A stretch of 64,000 bases of DNA from Achromobacter pestifer (GTDB lineage Bacteria; Pseudomonadota; Gammaproteobacteria; Burkholderiales; Burkholderiaceae_B): positions 558,001-622,000 of the forward strand of contig NZ_CADIJX010000004.1 in NCBI RefSeq assembly GCF_902859625.1, written 5' to 3'. The notes below the pieces were generated by a model that saw only the letters and a program-made list of their open reading frames with translations, had not been told where the DNA came from and made no database searches. Made by a program: the position numbers and the translations under genes. Below, piece by piece: positions 29,001 to 37,439 of this stretch (position 1 is its first letter; every line of letters begins with the position of its first letter).

Positions 29001-30325
29001 GTGTGGCGATCTCGCGCTCTGGCGAACTGGCGATCTTCGACGACAACGGCCGCGAACGCGAACGCCACAAGATCCCGTACGGCGCGACCGTGCTGGTGGG
29101 CGATGGCGAAGCCGTCAAGGCTGGCGCGCGTCTGGCGACGTGGGATCCGCTGACCCGTCCGATCGTGTCGGAATACGGTGGCGCCGTCCGCTTCGAGAAC
29201 ATCGAAGAAGGCGTGACCGTTGCCAAGCAGGTGGACGAAGTTACCGGCCTGTCGACGCTCGTCGTCATCACGCCGAAGACCCGTGGCGGCAAGATCGTCA
29301 TGCGTCCGCAGATCAAGCTGGTCAACGAGCAAGGCGAAGACGTCAAGATCGCCGGCACCGATCACTCGGTGAACATCTCGTTCCCGGTGGGCGCGCTGAT
29401 TACCGTGCGCGACGGCTTGCAGGTTGCCGTGGGTGAAGTTCTGGCGCGTATTCCGCAAGAATCGCAAAAGACCCGCGACATTACCGGCGGTCTGCCGCGT
29501 GTGGCCGAACTGTTTGAAGCCCGTTCGCCGAAGGATGCCGGCATGCTTGCCGACGTCACCGGTACGGTCTCGTTCGGTAAGGACACCAAGGGCAAGCAGC
29601 GTCTGGTCATCACCGACCTGGAAGGCGTGAGCCACGAGTTCCTGATTCCGAAGGAAAAGCAGGTTCTGGTGCACGACGGCCAAGTGGTGAACAAGGGCGA
29701 AATGATCGTGGACGGCCCGGCCGATCCCCACGACATCCTGCGTCTGCAAGGCATCGAGAAGCTGGCGACCTACATCGTCGACGAAGTGCAGGACGTGTAC
29801 CGTCTGCAGGGCGTGAAGATCAACGACAAGCACATTGAAGTGATTGTTCGTCAGATGCTGCGTCGTGTGAACATCGTTGACGCGGGCGACACCGAGTTCA
29901 TCCCGGGCGAGCAGGTCGAGCGTTCCGAGCTGTTGAACGCGAACGACCGCATGGCTGCCGAAGAGCGTCTCCCGGCGACCTACGACAACGTGTTGTTGGG
30001 TATCACGAAGGCCTCGCTGTCGACCGACTCGTTCATCTCGGCCGCTTCGTTCCAGGAAACCACTCGTGTCCTGACCGAAGCCGCCATCATGGGCAAGCGC
30101 GACGACCTGCGTGGCTTGAAGGAAAACGTCATCGTCGGCCGTCTCATCCCCGCCGGTACGGGCTTGGCTTACCACCACGCACGCCGCGACAAGGAAGAGC
30201 TGGAGGCGGCGGAACGCGAAGCCGCTCGCCAACAGGCCAACCCGTTCGAGGACTCGCCGGTCACGGTGGGCGCGGACGCGGAAGCTTCGGCCTCCGATGT
30301 GGGCACCGAGGATTCCGCCGAATAA
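26081..30325 (+). CDS. rpoC: DNA-directed RNA polymerase subunit beta prime
   Basis: A 1414-residue beta-prime subunit. The first zinc site is [20 protein letters not shown] near residue 70. The catalytic magnesium loop is [12 protein letters not shown], the bridge/trigger region includes [16 protein letters not shown], and the second zinc site is [17 protein letters not shown]. The C-terminus is Glu/Ala rich. It overlaps rpoB by one base (TAATG), so translation is coupled. A strong terminator follows. Confidence 0.99.
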   Translation: MKALLDLFKQVSQDEQFDAIKIGIASPEKIRSWSYGEVRKPETINYRTFKPERDGLFCSKIFGPIKDYECLCGKYKRLKHRGVICEKCGVEVTVAKVRRERMGHIELASPVAHIWFLKSLPSRLGMVLDMTLRDIERVLYFEAWCVIEPGMTPLKRGQIMSDDDFLAKTEEYGDDFRALMGAEAVRELLRTIDIDREVETLRGELKATSSEAKIKKISKRLKVLEGFQKSGIKAEWMVMEVLPVLPPDLRPLVPLDGGRFATSDLNDLYRRVINRNNRLKRLLELKAPEIILRNEKRMLQEAVDSLLDNGRRGKAMTGANKRQLKSLADMIKGKSGRFRQNLLGKRVDYSGRSVIVVGPQLKLHQCGLPKLMALELFKPFIFNRLEMMGLATTIKAAKKLVESQEPVVWDILEEVIREHPVMLNRAPTLHRLGIQAFEPVLIEGKAIQLHPLVCAAFNADFDGDQMAVHVPLSLEAQLEARTLMLASNNVLFPANGEPSIVPSQDIVLGLYYTTRERINGRGEGIFFTDVAEVQRAYDNGEVELQSRVTVRLKEHERDEAGEWQPVIRRHETTVGRALLSEILPKGLPFTVLNKALKKKEISRLINQSFRRCGLRDTVIFADKLMQSGFKLATRGGISIAMGDMLIPTAKEGILAEASREVKEIDKQYSSGLVTSQERYNNVVDIWGKAGDKVGKAMMEQLATEPVVNRHGEEVRQESFNSIYMMADSGARGSAAQIRQLAGMRGLMAKPDGSIIETPITANFREGLNVLQYFISTHGARKGLADTALKTANSGYLTRRLVDVTQDLVITEDDCGTSLGYNMKALVEGGEVIEPLRDRILGRVAAVDIINPDTQETAIVAGTLLDEDLVDTIDRIGVDEVKVRTPLTCETRHGLCAHCYGRDLGRGSPVNQGEAVGVIAAQSIGEPGTQLTMRTFHIGGAASRSALASAVETKSSGLVGFASTMRYVTNAKGERVAISRSGELAIFDDNGRERERHKIPYGATVLVGDGEAVKAGARLATWDPLTRPIVSEYGGAVRFENIEEGVTVAKQVDEVTGLSTLVVITPKTRGGKIVMRPQIKLVNEQGEDVKIAGTDHSVNISFPVGALITVRDGLQVAVGEVLARIPQESQKTRDITGGLPRVAELFEARSPKDAGMLADVTGTVSFGKDTKGKQRLVITDLEGVSHEFLIPKEKQVLVHDGQVVNKGEMIVDGPADPHDILRLQGIEKLATYIVDEVQDVYRLQGVKINDKHIEVIVRQMLRRVNIVDAGDTEFIPGEQVERSELLNANDRMAAEERLPATYDNVLLGITKASLSTDSFISAASFQETTRVLTEAAIMGKRDDLRGLKENVIVGRLIPAGTGLAYHHARRDKEELEAAEREAARQQANPFEDSPVTVGADAEASASDVGTEDSAE

Positions 30326-30379
30326 GCGGAACCCACGACAACTCCCCGCGCCTGATGGGTGCGGGGGTTGAAAGTAGAA

Positions 30380-30411
30380 AGGCCGCTGATGCGAATCAGC
30401 GGCCTTTTTCT
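30380..30411 (+). terminator. Terminator of the rpoBC operon
   Basis: AGGCCGCTGAT pairs with ATCAGCGGCCT around a 4-base loop, followed by a T-rich run (tttttctttt). It ends the beta operon just before the convergent TssQ-like gene. Confidence 0.9.
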
Positions 30412-30430
30412 TTTGGCGGAACCAGGGTGG

Positions 30431-30826
30431 CTATTTGGTGGCTTGTGCCCGCGCGCGCTGGAAGACGGGGCCCCAGGACGGGTGTCCGGCTTCATTGGGG
30501 GCTAGTTCAAAAGTGGGATCCAGCGCCAGGATGCGGACGAAACTGTCTTCGCACAATTGGGTATAGCGGCTGACGCAATAGCTGAAGGCTTGCAGCTTGT
30601 AGGCTTCGATACGCACCGCCTTGGTTGATGTCGCCAAGGCGTCCGACGTGGCTACGCTGCGGATGACCTCACCGTAGCGGCCGGCGCCGTAGGTGTCGCG
30701 GACTTGTTGCAATTGCGCCAGCGCTTCGGGCGTGGCGGGGCTTTCAGGGGGCTGGGACGAGATTCCGGCGCAGCCCGCCAACATCAACGACGCGCCGAGC
30801 AAACTGCTCAGAAGGCGAATTTTCAT
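30431..30826 (-). CDS. TssQ-like T6SS-associated lipoprotein
   Basis: A 131-residue lipoprotein. MKIRLLSSLLGASLMLAGCAG is a clear lipoprotein signal with Cys at residue 19. The mature part resembles a single tetratricopeptide-like helical pair and ends with AFSYCVSRYTQLCEDSFVRI and LDPTFELAPNEAGHPSWGPV. From memory, this ending matches the family named TssQ, lipoproteins often encoded with type VI secretion genes. No secretion genes lie nearby, so a direct T6SS role is unproven. ATG 30826 is chosen over 30904 because it begins the signal peptide. It is divergent from the pseudokinase gene with about 140 bases between. Confidence 0.7.
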   Translation of the reverse strand: MKIRLLSSLLGASLMLAGCAGISSQPPESPATPEALAQLQQVRDTYGAGRYGEVIRSVATSDALATSTKAVRIEAYKLQAFSYCVSRYTQLCEDSFVRILALDPTFELAPNEAGHPSWGPVFQRARAQATK

Positions 30827-30965
30827 AGCTTGAAAGAGGGATAAGAGGGGGGTGGGCGATACGCTATCGTGCCACAGCCTGATGCGCTCGGACATTTTCG
30901 GCAATGTCCTAGTGTTGCGGATTGGATAATATTCAGGCTATTCAACCTTTGCACTATTTTCGCGC

Positions 30966-32261
30966 ATGAGCGCAATTCCGATAATGCCTGCTCCCACCGG
31001 CCTCCTGACGCCGCGTGGCCCCTTTTCCGGCGCCGCGCCGCTTGCCTTGCGCCCCTTGAGCGCGATTTCCGCCAGTACGGCGGGAGGCGTGCCGGAAACA
31101 CGTATCAAGCGGCTCCTGTCCGATCTGCTGCCGTCCCTGATCGCCTTGCATGCGCAGGGTGAGATCTGCGGTGACATTTCGTTGGAAACCGTGGGGATGG
31201 ACGAGGGCGCACGTGCCCATTTGTTGCCCGAACTGGTCGTCGCGCGTTCGCGGCGAGCCAGCCGGAGCCCCACGCCCGGTTTCGCGCCGTTCGAGCTTTA
31301 TTCCGATTCGATGGAGTGGCCACGCGGCCCCTGGAGTGACGTCTACGCCCTATGCGCCGTGATGCATGCCTTGGTGACTGGCCATCGGCCTGTGCCCGCG
31401 CCCGAGCGCCGTGCCGCGGATACCTACGAACCCTTGGCGTCGCTGGGTTTGTCCAAGTACAGCCAGGACTTCCTGGGCGTCATTGATGCCGGCTTGGCCA
31501 TGGCGCCGGCCGACAGGCCGCAGACGCTGGCCGAGTTGGCCGCCTTGCTGGGCGTGGCCGCGTACATCGAACCGGCACCTGCCGAATTGGACGCGGCACC
31601 GGCTTCTCCTGTGGTGCCGCCCGCGGCCTATGCGGCCAAGCCCCCAGGCCGGTACCGTCGATCTCTGATGGCCGTGCTCAGCGTCGTGGCGCTGATCGGC
31701 GTGAGCACGTACGCTTGGTTCCATTGGGGCATGGGCACGCCCAACGTTTTGATCACCAGTTCAGAGCTGGTCCAGCCCAATCCGCCGGTTGTGCATCCGG
31801 TGCCACAGGCCGTGGTGCCGCCTGTCGCTCAGGCGATGCCGCCCGTCGCGCTGGCCCCGTCGCTGCCCACCGCGCAATGGCAACCCGCCACGCCGGCTCA
31901 GCCACCCGTGGCGGCGACGGCGGAGTCGAATGATTCAACCGCTGCGGCGCCGCCTCCCGCGATGTCCACGGAGCCCCCGGCTCCCGCAGCGCAAGCACCG
32001 GAGGCCGCCACCGCGACCACCGATGAAGCGCCCAAACCCAAGCCCTTGGCTGTCCCCGTGACGGTGCGCCTGGATATCCGGCCTTGGGGCGAAGTCTGGA
32101 TCAATGGCATTGCGCGCGGCATCAGTCCGCCCGTTAAGGAATTGCGGTTGATTCCCGGCAAGTACCAGGTGGTGCTGCGCAATGCGGACCTGCCGCCGTA
32201 TCGGGGAACCCTGGAGATCAAGGCCGGCAAGGCCGCGGTGATCTCGCACGTCTTCCAGTAA
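30966..32261 (+). CDS. Truncated membrane pseudokinase with PEGA-like C-terminal domain
   Basis: A 431-residue protein. Residues about 45-200 match only the C-lobe of a Ser/Thr kinase. LHAQGEICGDISLETV (61-76) keeps the catalytic-loop Asp (D70) but has lost the usual Lys (now S72) and Asn (now T75). No glycine-rich loop, ATP-lysine or DFG is present. GFAPFELY and SDVYALCAVMHALVTGHRP correspond to the APE and DVYSLG regions. A transmembrane helix lies at about 234-252, followed by a long Pro/Ala-rich linker. A PEGA-like domain (WGEVWINGIARGISPPVKEL, GKYQVVLRNADLPPYRGTLE) ends the protein outside the cytoplasm. It is predicted to be catalytically dead and to act as a scaffold or sensor. The start has no strong ribosome-binding site, and ATG 30984 is an alternative. 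Confidence 0.75.
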   Translation: MSAIPIMPAPTGLLTPRGPFSGAAPLALRPLSAISASTAGGVPETRIKRLLSDLLPSLIALHAQGEICGDISLETVGMDEGARAHLLPELVVARSRRASRSPTPGFAPFELYSDSMEWPRGPWSDVYALCAVMHALVTGHRPVPAPERRAADTYEPLASLGLSKYSQDFLGVIDAGLAMAPADRPQTLAELAALLGVAAYIEPAPAELDAAPASPVVPPAAYAAKPPGRYRRSLMAVLSVVALIGVSTYAWFHWGMGTPNVLITSSELVQPNPPVVHPVPQAVVPPVAQAMPPVALAPSLPTAQWQPATPAQPPVAATAESNDSTAAAPPPAMSTEPPAPAAQAPEAATATTDEAPKPKPLAVPVTVRLDIRPWGEVWINGIARGISPPVKELRLIPGKYQVVLRNADLPPYRGTLEIKAGKAAVISHVFQ

Positions 32262-32278
32262 GCGGCCGAGGGCGCCCG

Positions 32279-34603
32279 TCAGGAGGGTTGCGGTGCGTCC
32301 GGCGCGGCAGGCAGGCGCAAGGTGAATACTGACCCGACGCCCAGTTCGCTGCTGACTTCCACGGATCCGCCATGGCGTTCGGCTACCGTGCGTACGAACG
32401 CCAGGCCCAGGCCGGCGCCGCCGACATCGCCTCGGGTCTCGACGCCCACGCGCGAAAATGGCTCGAATAGCCGGACCAGATCTTCGTTCGCAATCCCTTG
32501 TCCCTGATCGCGGACGGCGACCTTCCAGAAGCCGGCGTCTTCGTCGATGCCGCATTCGATGCGCGTGTCGGCGGGGCTGTACTTGATGGCGTTGTCGATC
32601 AGGTTGCACAGGGCGCGCATCAACAGCGTCTGGTCGCCGCGCGTATAGGCGATCGGCAATGGCAGGCGCAAGCCCAGTGCAATGCCCCGTTTTTGCGCGG
32701 AAGCCCAGAATTCGTCGACGCCATCCTGTAGCAGACTGCCCAAGTCCAGTTCCACCGCGCTGATCGTCATCGATTCCGCGCGCGTCAGATGCACGAAGTC
32801 ATCGACCAGATGCAGGGTTCGATTGGCCAGTGTGGCGATGCGTGCGAGGGTATCGCCTTGACCCTCGGGTGCGCCGGCTTCCTGCTTCATTTCCACCAGC
32901 GCCAGGATGGAGCTCTGTGGCGCGCGCATGTCGTGCGAAATGAAGCGCAGGGTTTCCTCGCGCTGGCGTTCGGCTTGGCGGATGCGCGAGATGTCGGTCA
33001 ACGTGGCGACGGTGCCGGCGAAATTGCCTTCGGCGGTGTGGATGGGCGCGCATTTCAATATCAGGTCGCGTCCCGCGTAGTCGCGTACTTCCAGGTCGGC
33101 GCTCCAGGGCGACGTGGCGTCCGTCGGACGCTGGCCGCTTAGTGCATCGGCGACGCGCTGTCGCGTCGTTTCGTCGGAAATCGTTTTCTCAAGCAAGTGG
33201 GTGGCGGGATGCCCGACGCGAGGCGGCCGCATGCCCAGGCGCTGAAAGTACATGACGGCGGCTTGGTTGCGAAACTGCATATGGCCTTCTTGATCGAAGA
33301 CCAGTGTGGCGTCCGGCATGCCGTCCAGGCCATCGGCCAGGAAGCGTCGCAGGTTGCGCACCCGCGCCAGCGCGCGCCGCAACTCACCCACCCGGCTTTC
33401 CAGCGACGCATTGGGGCCGGCCAGCTGGGCACGGGCTTCGTTCAGCACCGGGGGGTATTCGCGTTGCAGGCGGCGCAATTCGTTATCCATGTAGCGCAGC
33501 GCCGCTTCCTGGCTACGCCAGCTCCAGAGGGGATAGCAAAGCGCCACGCTCATCAATGCGGCGGCCGGTGCGAACCACAGATAGGCGTAGAACAACAACA
33601 ACCATGACGCCAGGAGAATGCCCGCGAACAGGGCGATGCTGATCAGCAGGGCGCGCTTGGGCGATAGCCGCCACAACGCCAGGCAGGCCAACAGCACGGG
33701 CAGCGCGGAGAACAGTGCAATCCAGGCCGGGGCGGGTCGGCGGTAGGCAATGTCGTCGCGCGCGGCTTGCAGCAAGTTGGCAATGATCTCCACGCCCGAC
33801 ATGCCGCTGAGATCATGTGATACCGGCGTGGGGTAGGCGTCGCCCAAGCCGGTGGCCCAGGCGCCGACCAGCACGTATTTACCGCGTAGTTCGTCGGCGG
33901 GCAGGTCGCCGCGCAGGACCGACAGGTACGAGACGGTGCGCATGTGGGCAGTGGAACCGGCATAGGGGATCAGAATGTCGCCCTCCGGGCCCGCTTGCCG
34001 AATGAGTCGCTGCGCCTGATCGGATTGACCGCCGACCATCAGCATGGATAGGGCCAGATGGAGTCGACGTTCGCCCGCGAACGTGGTTGCCAGCGTGGCC
34101 TCGCGTACCACGCCGTCCGGATCGATGCGCGCGTTGATGAAACCGCTTGATGCGGCCGCCTGGGCCAGCACCGGGATGGGGCCGGCGATGGACGATGGGT
34201 TGTGCAGGTTGTCCAGCACAATGGGCAGGACGGTATGGCCGTTGCGCCGGATGCTGTCGGCAAGGAGCTGGTCGTCGTTGGGGTTGACCATGTCTCCTTC
34301 CGCGAAGATCACGTCCAGCCCAACGGCACGGGCGCCTTGCAGGCGGTCCAGCAGCGCGGCGTGGATCGCGCGTCGCCACGGCCAGCGCCCCAGCGTATCG
34401 ATGCTGGCGTCATCGATGGCGACGATCAGGATGTCGGGGTCCGCGTTGCGGCCCGTCAGCGTGACGGCGCGGTCGTAGATAATCTGATCGACCCGGCCTA
34501 GGCCATTGAGCGAACCCAGCACGGCCGCCAGGGTTGCCAGCACCACCGTCAACCATAGCCCTGAGCGCGAGGTCCGGTCGAGGAGGTCGGCAGCGTCGGG
34601 CAT
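32279..34603 (-). CDS. CHASE2-domain sensor histidine kinase
   Basis: A 774-residue membrane kinase. One N-terminal helix (about 16-33) leads into a periplasmic CHASE2 domain (about 40-285; ILIVAIDDASIDTLGRWPWR and KYVLVGAWATGLGDAYPTPV are typical). Three membrane helices follow at about 293-360, then a coiled linker and a PAS-like domain (about 420-535; MPDATLVFDQEGHMQFRNQA). The HisKA H-box is RFISHDMRAPQSS with H557, and the ATPase has NLIDNAIKYSP, VRDQGQGIA and GGAGLGLAF. It should autophosphorylate and pass phosphate to the OmpR-type regulator encoded in the same operon. The gene starts 10 bases after the LysM/FecR stop. Confidence 0.93.
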   Translation of the reverse strand: MPDAADLLDRTSRSGLWLTVVLATLAAVLGSLNGLGRVDQIIYDRAVTLTGRNADPDILIVAIDDASIDTLGRWPWRRAIHAALLDRLQGARAVGLDVIFAEGDMVNPNDDQLLADSIRRNGHTVLPIVLDNLHNPSSIAGPIPVLAQAAASSGFINARIDPDGVVREATLATTFAGERRLHLALSMLMVGGQSDQAQRLIRQAGPEGDILIPYAGSTAHMRTVSYLSVLRGDLPADELRGKYVLVGAWATGLGDAYPTPVSHDLSGMSGVEIIANLLQAARDDIAYRRPAPAWIALFSALPVLLACLALWRLSPKRALLISIALFAGILLASWLLLFYAYLWFAPAAALMSVALCYPLWSWRSQEAALRYMDNELRRLQREYPPVLNEARAQLAGPNASLESRVGELRRALARVRNLRRFLADGLDGMPDATLVFDQEGHMQFRNQAAVMYFQRLGMRPPRVGHPATHLLEKTISDETTRQRVADALSGQRPTDATSPWSADLEVRDYAGRDLILKCAPIHTAEGNFAGTVATLTDISRIRQAERQREETLRFISHDMRAPQSSILALVEMKQEAGAPEGQGDTLARIATLANRTLHLVDDFVHLTRAESMTISAVELDLGSLLQDGVDEFWASAQKRGIALGLRLPLPIAYTRGDQTLLMRALCNLIDNAIKYSPADTRIECGIDEDAGFWKVAVRDQGQGIANEDLVRLFEPFSRVGVETRGDVGGAGLGLAFVRTVAERHGGSVEVSSELGVGSVFTLRLPAAPDAPQPS

Positions 34604-34613
34604 GGGACAGTCT

Positions 34614-35720
34614 CTAGTACTCGGTCAGTATGATGGGCTCGCCCGTGCCGCTGCCCACGCCCAAGCCATAGGACGTCATGAGCTGGTTCGCGCCTTCAAA
34701 CGTGGCCACGGCGTCCTGGCCGCTCAGGCCAAGATCGTCGATGGCGCGCACCGATACGTAGTAGGCGCCGGGGCCGGGCGCGGTGAAGCGAATGCTATTC
34801 GTGGGGAAGCTGACGGACGACACGGGCAGCGCGCCGTCGGCGTCGCGCGATACGCGCACCAGGTAGCTTTCCGCACCGGGCACGGGGGCGAAGGCGCTGG
34901 TCCAGGCTCCGCCGTCTGATCGCTCGGGAGCGCTCAATCCGGGGGCGGCCAACAGTTCGCGCACGCCGGATACGCTGCCATCGTGGCGGACGGCAGCGCC
35001 GTAACCGCGCGCCACCGACACCGGTTTGGCGGGAGCGGCGCCGGGCGCGTGCGGTTGCAGGCGAACGCTGCCTTCCAGCACTTCGCTTTGCACGCCGCCC
35101 GCGCCGCTTTGCACGCGGAACCGCGTGCCACGCACGCCGGTGACGGCGACGGGGGTGCGCACCTCAAAGCGGCCCACGCCTTGTCCGGAGGGCGCAACGG
35201 TCGATTCGACGCTGCCGCGCTGCACATGGATGACGGAGTCCGTCAGCGCCGTGCCTTCAAATTGGCGCAGGCGCGTCAGTTCGACCGAGCCGCCAGCGGG
35301 CAGGGTGAGCTTGGACCCATCGGCCAGTTCCAAGGTGACAAAGCCGTTGGGCGCGGTCTCCACGGTGCTGCCTTCGGCCAGGTCTTCGCCCGGCCGCAAG
35401 GATTTGCCGTTCATGTTGGCCTGGCCGCTGACGTGAAGCACGCGGGCCTGGGCGGGGCGTTCGGGGATCATGGCCAACGGGATGCGTAATTCCAGCCCGA
35501 TAGGCAGCGTTTCCGGCGTGACCACCTTGTTCAGCGTCTGCAACTGTGCCCAGTTGGCCTGGTTGCGCGTGTACTGCGTGGCCAGGTTGATCAGCGTGTC
35601 GCCCTGACGGACGCGGTAGATGAAGTCGTCGCCCAGGGCGCCGGCGGGCTGGCTGTTCGCGGGGGCGGCGAGCCCGCAGGAAAGCAGGGCAAGCAAAGAA
35701 AGCGCGCAGGTGCGGCTCAT
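34614..35720 (-). CDS. Periplasmic LysM and FecR domain protein
   Basis: A 368-residue exported protein. The signal peptide (residues 1-23) ends near ANSQPAG. A LysM peptidoglycan-binding domain follows at about 34-82 (YRVRQGDTLINLATQYTRNQ, LPIGLELRIPL). A FecR domain lies at about 100-215 (GSTVETAPNGFVTLELADGS, FEVRTPVAVTGVRGTRFRV), and the C-terminal 100 residues resemble a fibronectin-type fold. It lies between the response regulator and the CHASE2 kinase genes. It may sense or anchor to the cell wall and pass a signal to the periplasmic CHASE2 domain (inference). The spacing to both neighbours (34 and 10 bases) indicates one operon. Confidence 0.88.
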   Translation of the reverse strand: MSRTCALSLLALLSCGLAAPANSQPAGALGDDFIYRVRQGDTLINLATQYTRNQANWAQLQTLNKVVTPETLPIGLELRIPLAMIPERPAQARVLHVSGQANMNGKSLRPGEDLAEGSTVETAPNGFVTLELADGSKLTLPAGGSVELTRLRQFEGTALTDSVIHVQRGSVESTVAPSGQGVGRFEVRTPVAVTGVRGTRFRVQSGAGGVQSEVLEGSVRLQPHAPGAAPAKPVSVARGYGAAVRHDGSVSGVRELLAAPGLSAPERSDGGAWTSAFAPVPGAESYLVRVSRDADGALPVSSVSFPTNSIRFTAPGPGAYYVSVRAIDDLGLSGQDAVATFEGANQLMTSYGLGVGSGTGEPIILTEY

Positions 35721-35754
35721 AACGATCGGTTCTCCAGAAATGCGCGCAAGGCGT

Positions 35755-36471
35755 CTACGACGAACTGGCCTGGTTGTCGTCTGACGCGCCGATCAGTTCC
35801 AGTCGGTAACCCAGGGCATAAGACGAAGTAAGGCGCACGCCGTTTTCGGGGCGCAGCTGAAGCTTTTGCCGGATGTTCGACAAGTGCGTGTCCAGCGTGC
35901 GGGAGGTCGCGGGAATTTCCCGGTTCCACACGCATTCGGCCAGGACGTCGCGCGACATGAGGCGGCCCTGATTGCGAAAGAACAGCAGGGCCAGCTCGAA
36001 TTCCTTTGGGGCCAAGGTCACCGCAGCGCCGCTTAACGAGATGACGCGCGCCGCGGGCTCGATGTGGTAGTTGGCGACGTGGAAGGACGTACTCGTGGGT
36101 TCGGAAATTTGGCTGCGGCGAAGCAACGCCGCCACTCGGGCCAGCAGTTCCAAGGGACGCAAAGGCTTGACGATGTAATCGTCCGCGCCAGCGCGCAAGC
36201 CCTCCACCAGATCGTCTTCGCTGGACCGGTTGGTCAGGAAGATGACGGGCACGCGCGGGCCGATGTTGGCGCGCAACCAGCGCACCACATCGTCGCCGTC
36301 GATATCGGGCAGATGCCAATCCAGCAGCACCAGGTCGAAGCTCTCTGTGCGCAGCGCGGCCAGCAGGTCACGGCTCTGGTGGTAACTAGTGCAGGTGTAT
36401 CCCGCGGCGGTCAGCACTTGCTGGATGCGCCGGGCTTGATCAAGGTCGTCTTCCAGCGACGCGATTTTCAT
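35755..36471 (-). CDS. OmpR-family response regulator
   Basis: A 238-residue two-domain regulator. The receiver is complete: acidic pair E7-D8-D9, phospho-acceptor D51 in LVLLDWHLPDIDG, conserved Thr in IFLTNRS and K102 in DDYIVKPLRP. The DNA-binding winged helix spans about 130-228 (VTLAPKEFELALLFFRNQGR, TLDTHLSNIRQKL, GYALGYRL). It is first in the operon with the LysM/FecR and CHASE2-kinase genes and is their natural phosphate acceptor. Confidence 0.93.
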   Translation of the reverse strand: MKIASLEDDLDQARRIQQVLTAAGYTCTSYHQSRDLLAALRTESFDLVLLDWHLPDIDGDDVVRWLRANIGPRVPVIFLTNRSSEDDLVEGLRAGADDYIVKPLRPLELLARVAALLRRSQISEPTSTSFHVANYHIEPAARVISLSGAAVTLAPKEFELALLFFRNQGRLMSRDVLAECVWNREIPATSRTLDTHLSNIRQKLQLRPENGVRLTSSYALGYRLELIGASDDNQASSS

Positions 36472-36737
36472 CAGACGTGTTCTCGCGAAGGTTTGCTACG
36501 CAAGCGCGCCCTGTGGCGCCCTACTGCATGAGAGATAAGCGAATTTGTGTAATCGAATGATAACTCGGGCAGCGGTAGGGCTGGCTACGTTATGGAAAGA
36601 AGTGTCAAACATTGCAAAATTAACGAATCTTGACTGGAGTTGTTGCGTAACAAGGCGCCACACTGTCTCAATCGCCCCACGTGTCGTCGTCACATTCGGC
36701 CACGTGGAGTGGTTTCGGGTTGGAGGTGGAAATAGCT

Positions 36738-37439
36738 ATGAATCAATTGCGCATACTTATGATGTCGCCGGACGAAGGCGGCCGCAACGCTGCCGTGTCC
36801 GCATTGCTGCAGGCCGGAATCTCCGCGCGCGGGTGTTCGACATCGCTTGAGCTGTTCGGGTTGCTCAATAGCGGTATCTACGATGCCGTGGTCCTGGATG
36901 TTGGGACATTGGGTGAAATCGGGTATGCCCTGGTCGCACGGTTGCATGGGTCGTCGCCCATGGGGATCGTGGTCACTGGCCGCGGCATGTCCGTGGATAG
37001 CCGTTTGCGTTGCCTGCAAAGCGGCGCGGACGCTTGTCTGACGGATCCTCAGGATCCGCGCGAACTCGCCTGCATCCTGCTGGCGTTGGCTCGGCGCCTG
37101 CCTGCTGGCCAAGGCAATCCGGTATCCGACGATACCGTCACTGCTCAGTGGGAACTGCGGGACCAGGGCTGGACGCTGGTGGCTCCCTCGGGGGCGGCCA
37201 TTTCGCTGTCGGCCAACGAGCGCCTGATCGTGCGTTCGCTGCTGGAAGTGGCGGGCAGGGCGGTGGGCCGTTCTGAACTGGGCGACGAACTTCGCGTGGA
37301 AGGGGGCGGCGTGCGTTCCAGCGGCTCGCGCAGCATCGATGTGATTGTCAGCCGCCTGCGCCGCAAGGCGGAATTGGCCGGCGTCATGCTGCCGATCCGC
37401 ACGGTCTACGGCAGCGGTTACCTATTCGCGGACCAGTAG
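36738..37439 (+). CDS. Orphan OmpR-like regulator with degenerate receiver
   Basis: A 233-residue protein with a receiver-like N-terminal domain and a C-terminal OmpR-type winged helix (SLSANERLIVRSLLEVAGRA, SRSIDVIVSRLRRKAELAGV, RTVYGSGYLF). The phospho-acceptor position D54 and T80 are kept. The acidic pair is broken (S10-P11-D12 in place of E-D-D), and the active-site lysine is replaced by D103 in CLTDPQDP. Normal phosphorylation is therefore unlikely, and the protein may act as an atypical or constitutive regulator. The start at ATG 36738 follows GGAGGTG. It is divergent from the CHASE2 operon across 266 bases. Confidence 0.82.
   Translation: MNQLRILMMSPDEGGRNAAVSALLQAGISARGCSTSLELFGLLNSGIYDAVVLDVGTLGEIGYALVARLHGSSPMGIVVTGRGMSVDSRLRCLQSGADACLTDPQDPRELACILLALARRLPAGQGNPVSDDTVTAQWELRDQGWTLVAPSGAAISLSANERLIVRSLLEVAGRAVGRSELGDELRVEGGGVRSSGSRSIDVIVSRLRRKAELAGVMLPIRTVYGSGYLFADQ

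Noticed and set aside
22074-30232. Very long minus-strand open frames opposite rpoB and rpoC (about 1300 and 1380 codons), and similar ones opposite fusA, tuf and rplX-rpsH
   Set aside because: They are shadows of highly biased GC-rich genes. Their translations have no recognisable domain, are rich in His/Val/Arg in a pattern set by the opposite strand, and the plus-strand proteins are certain.
36703-36710. CCACGTGG palindrome resembling the core of a parS site
   Set aside because: The flanks do not match the parS consensus (TGTT and AACA arms are missing), so ParB binding is not supported.
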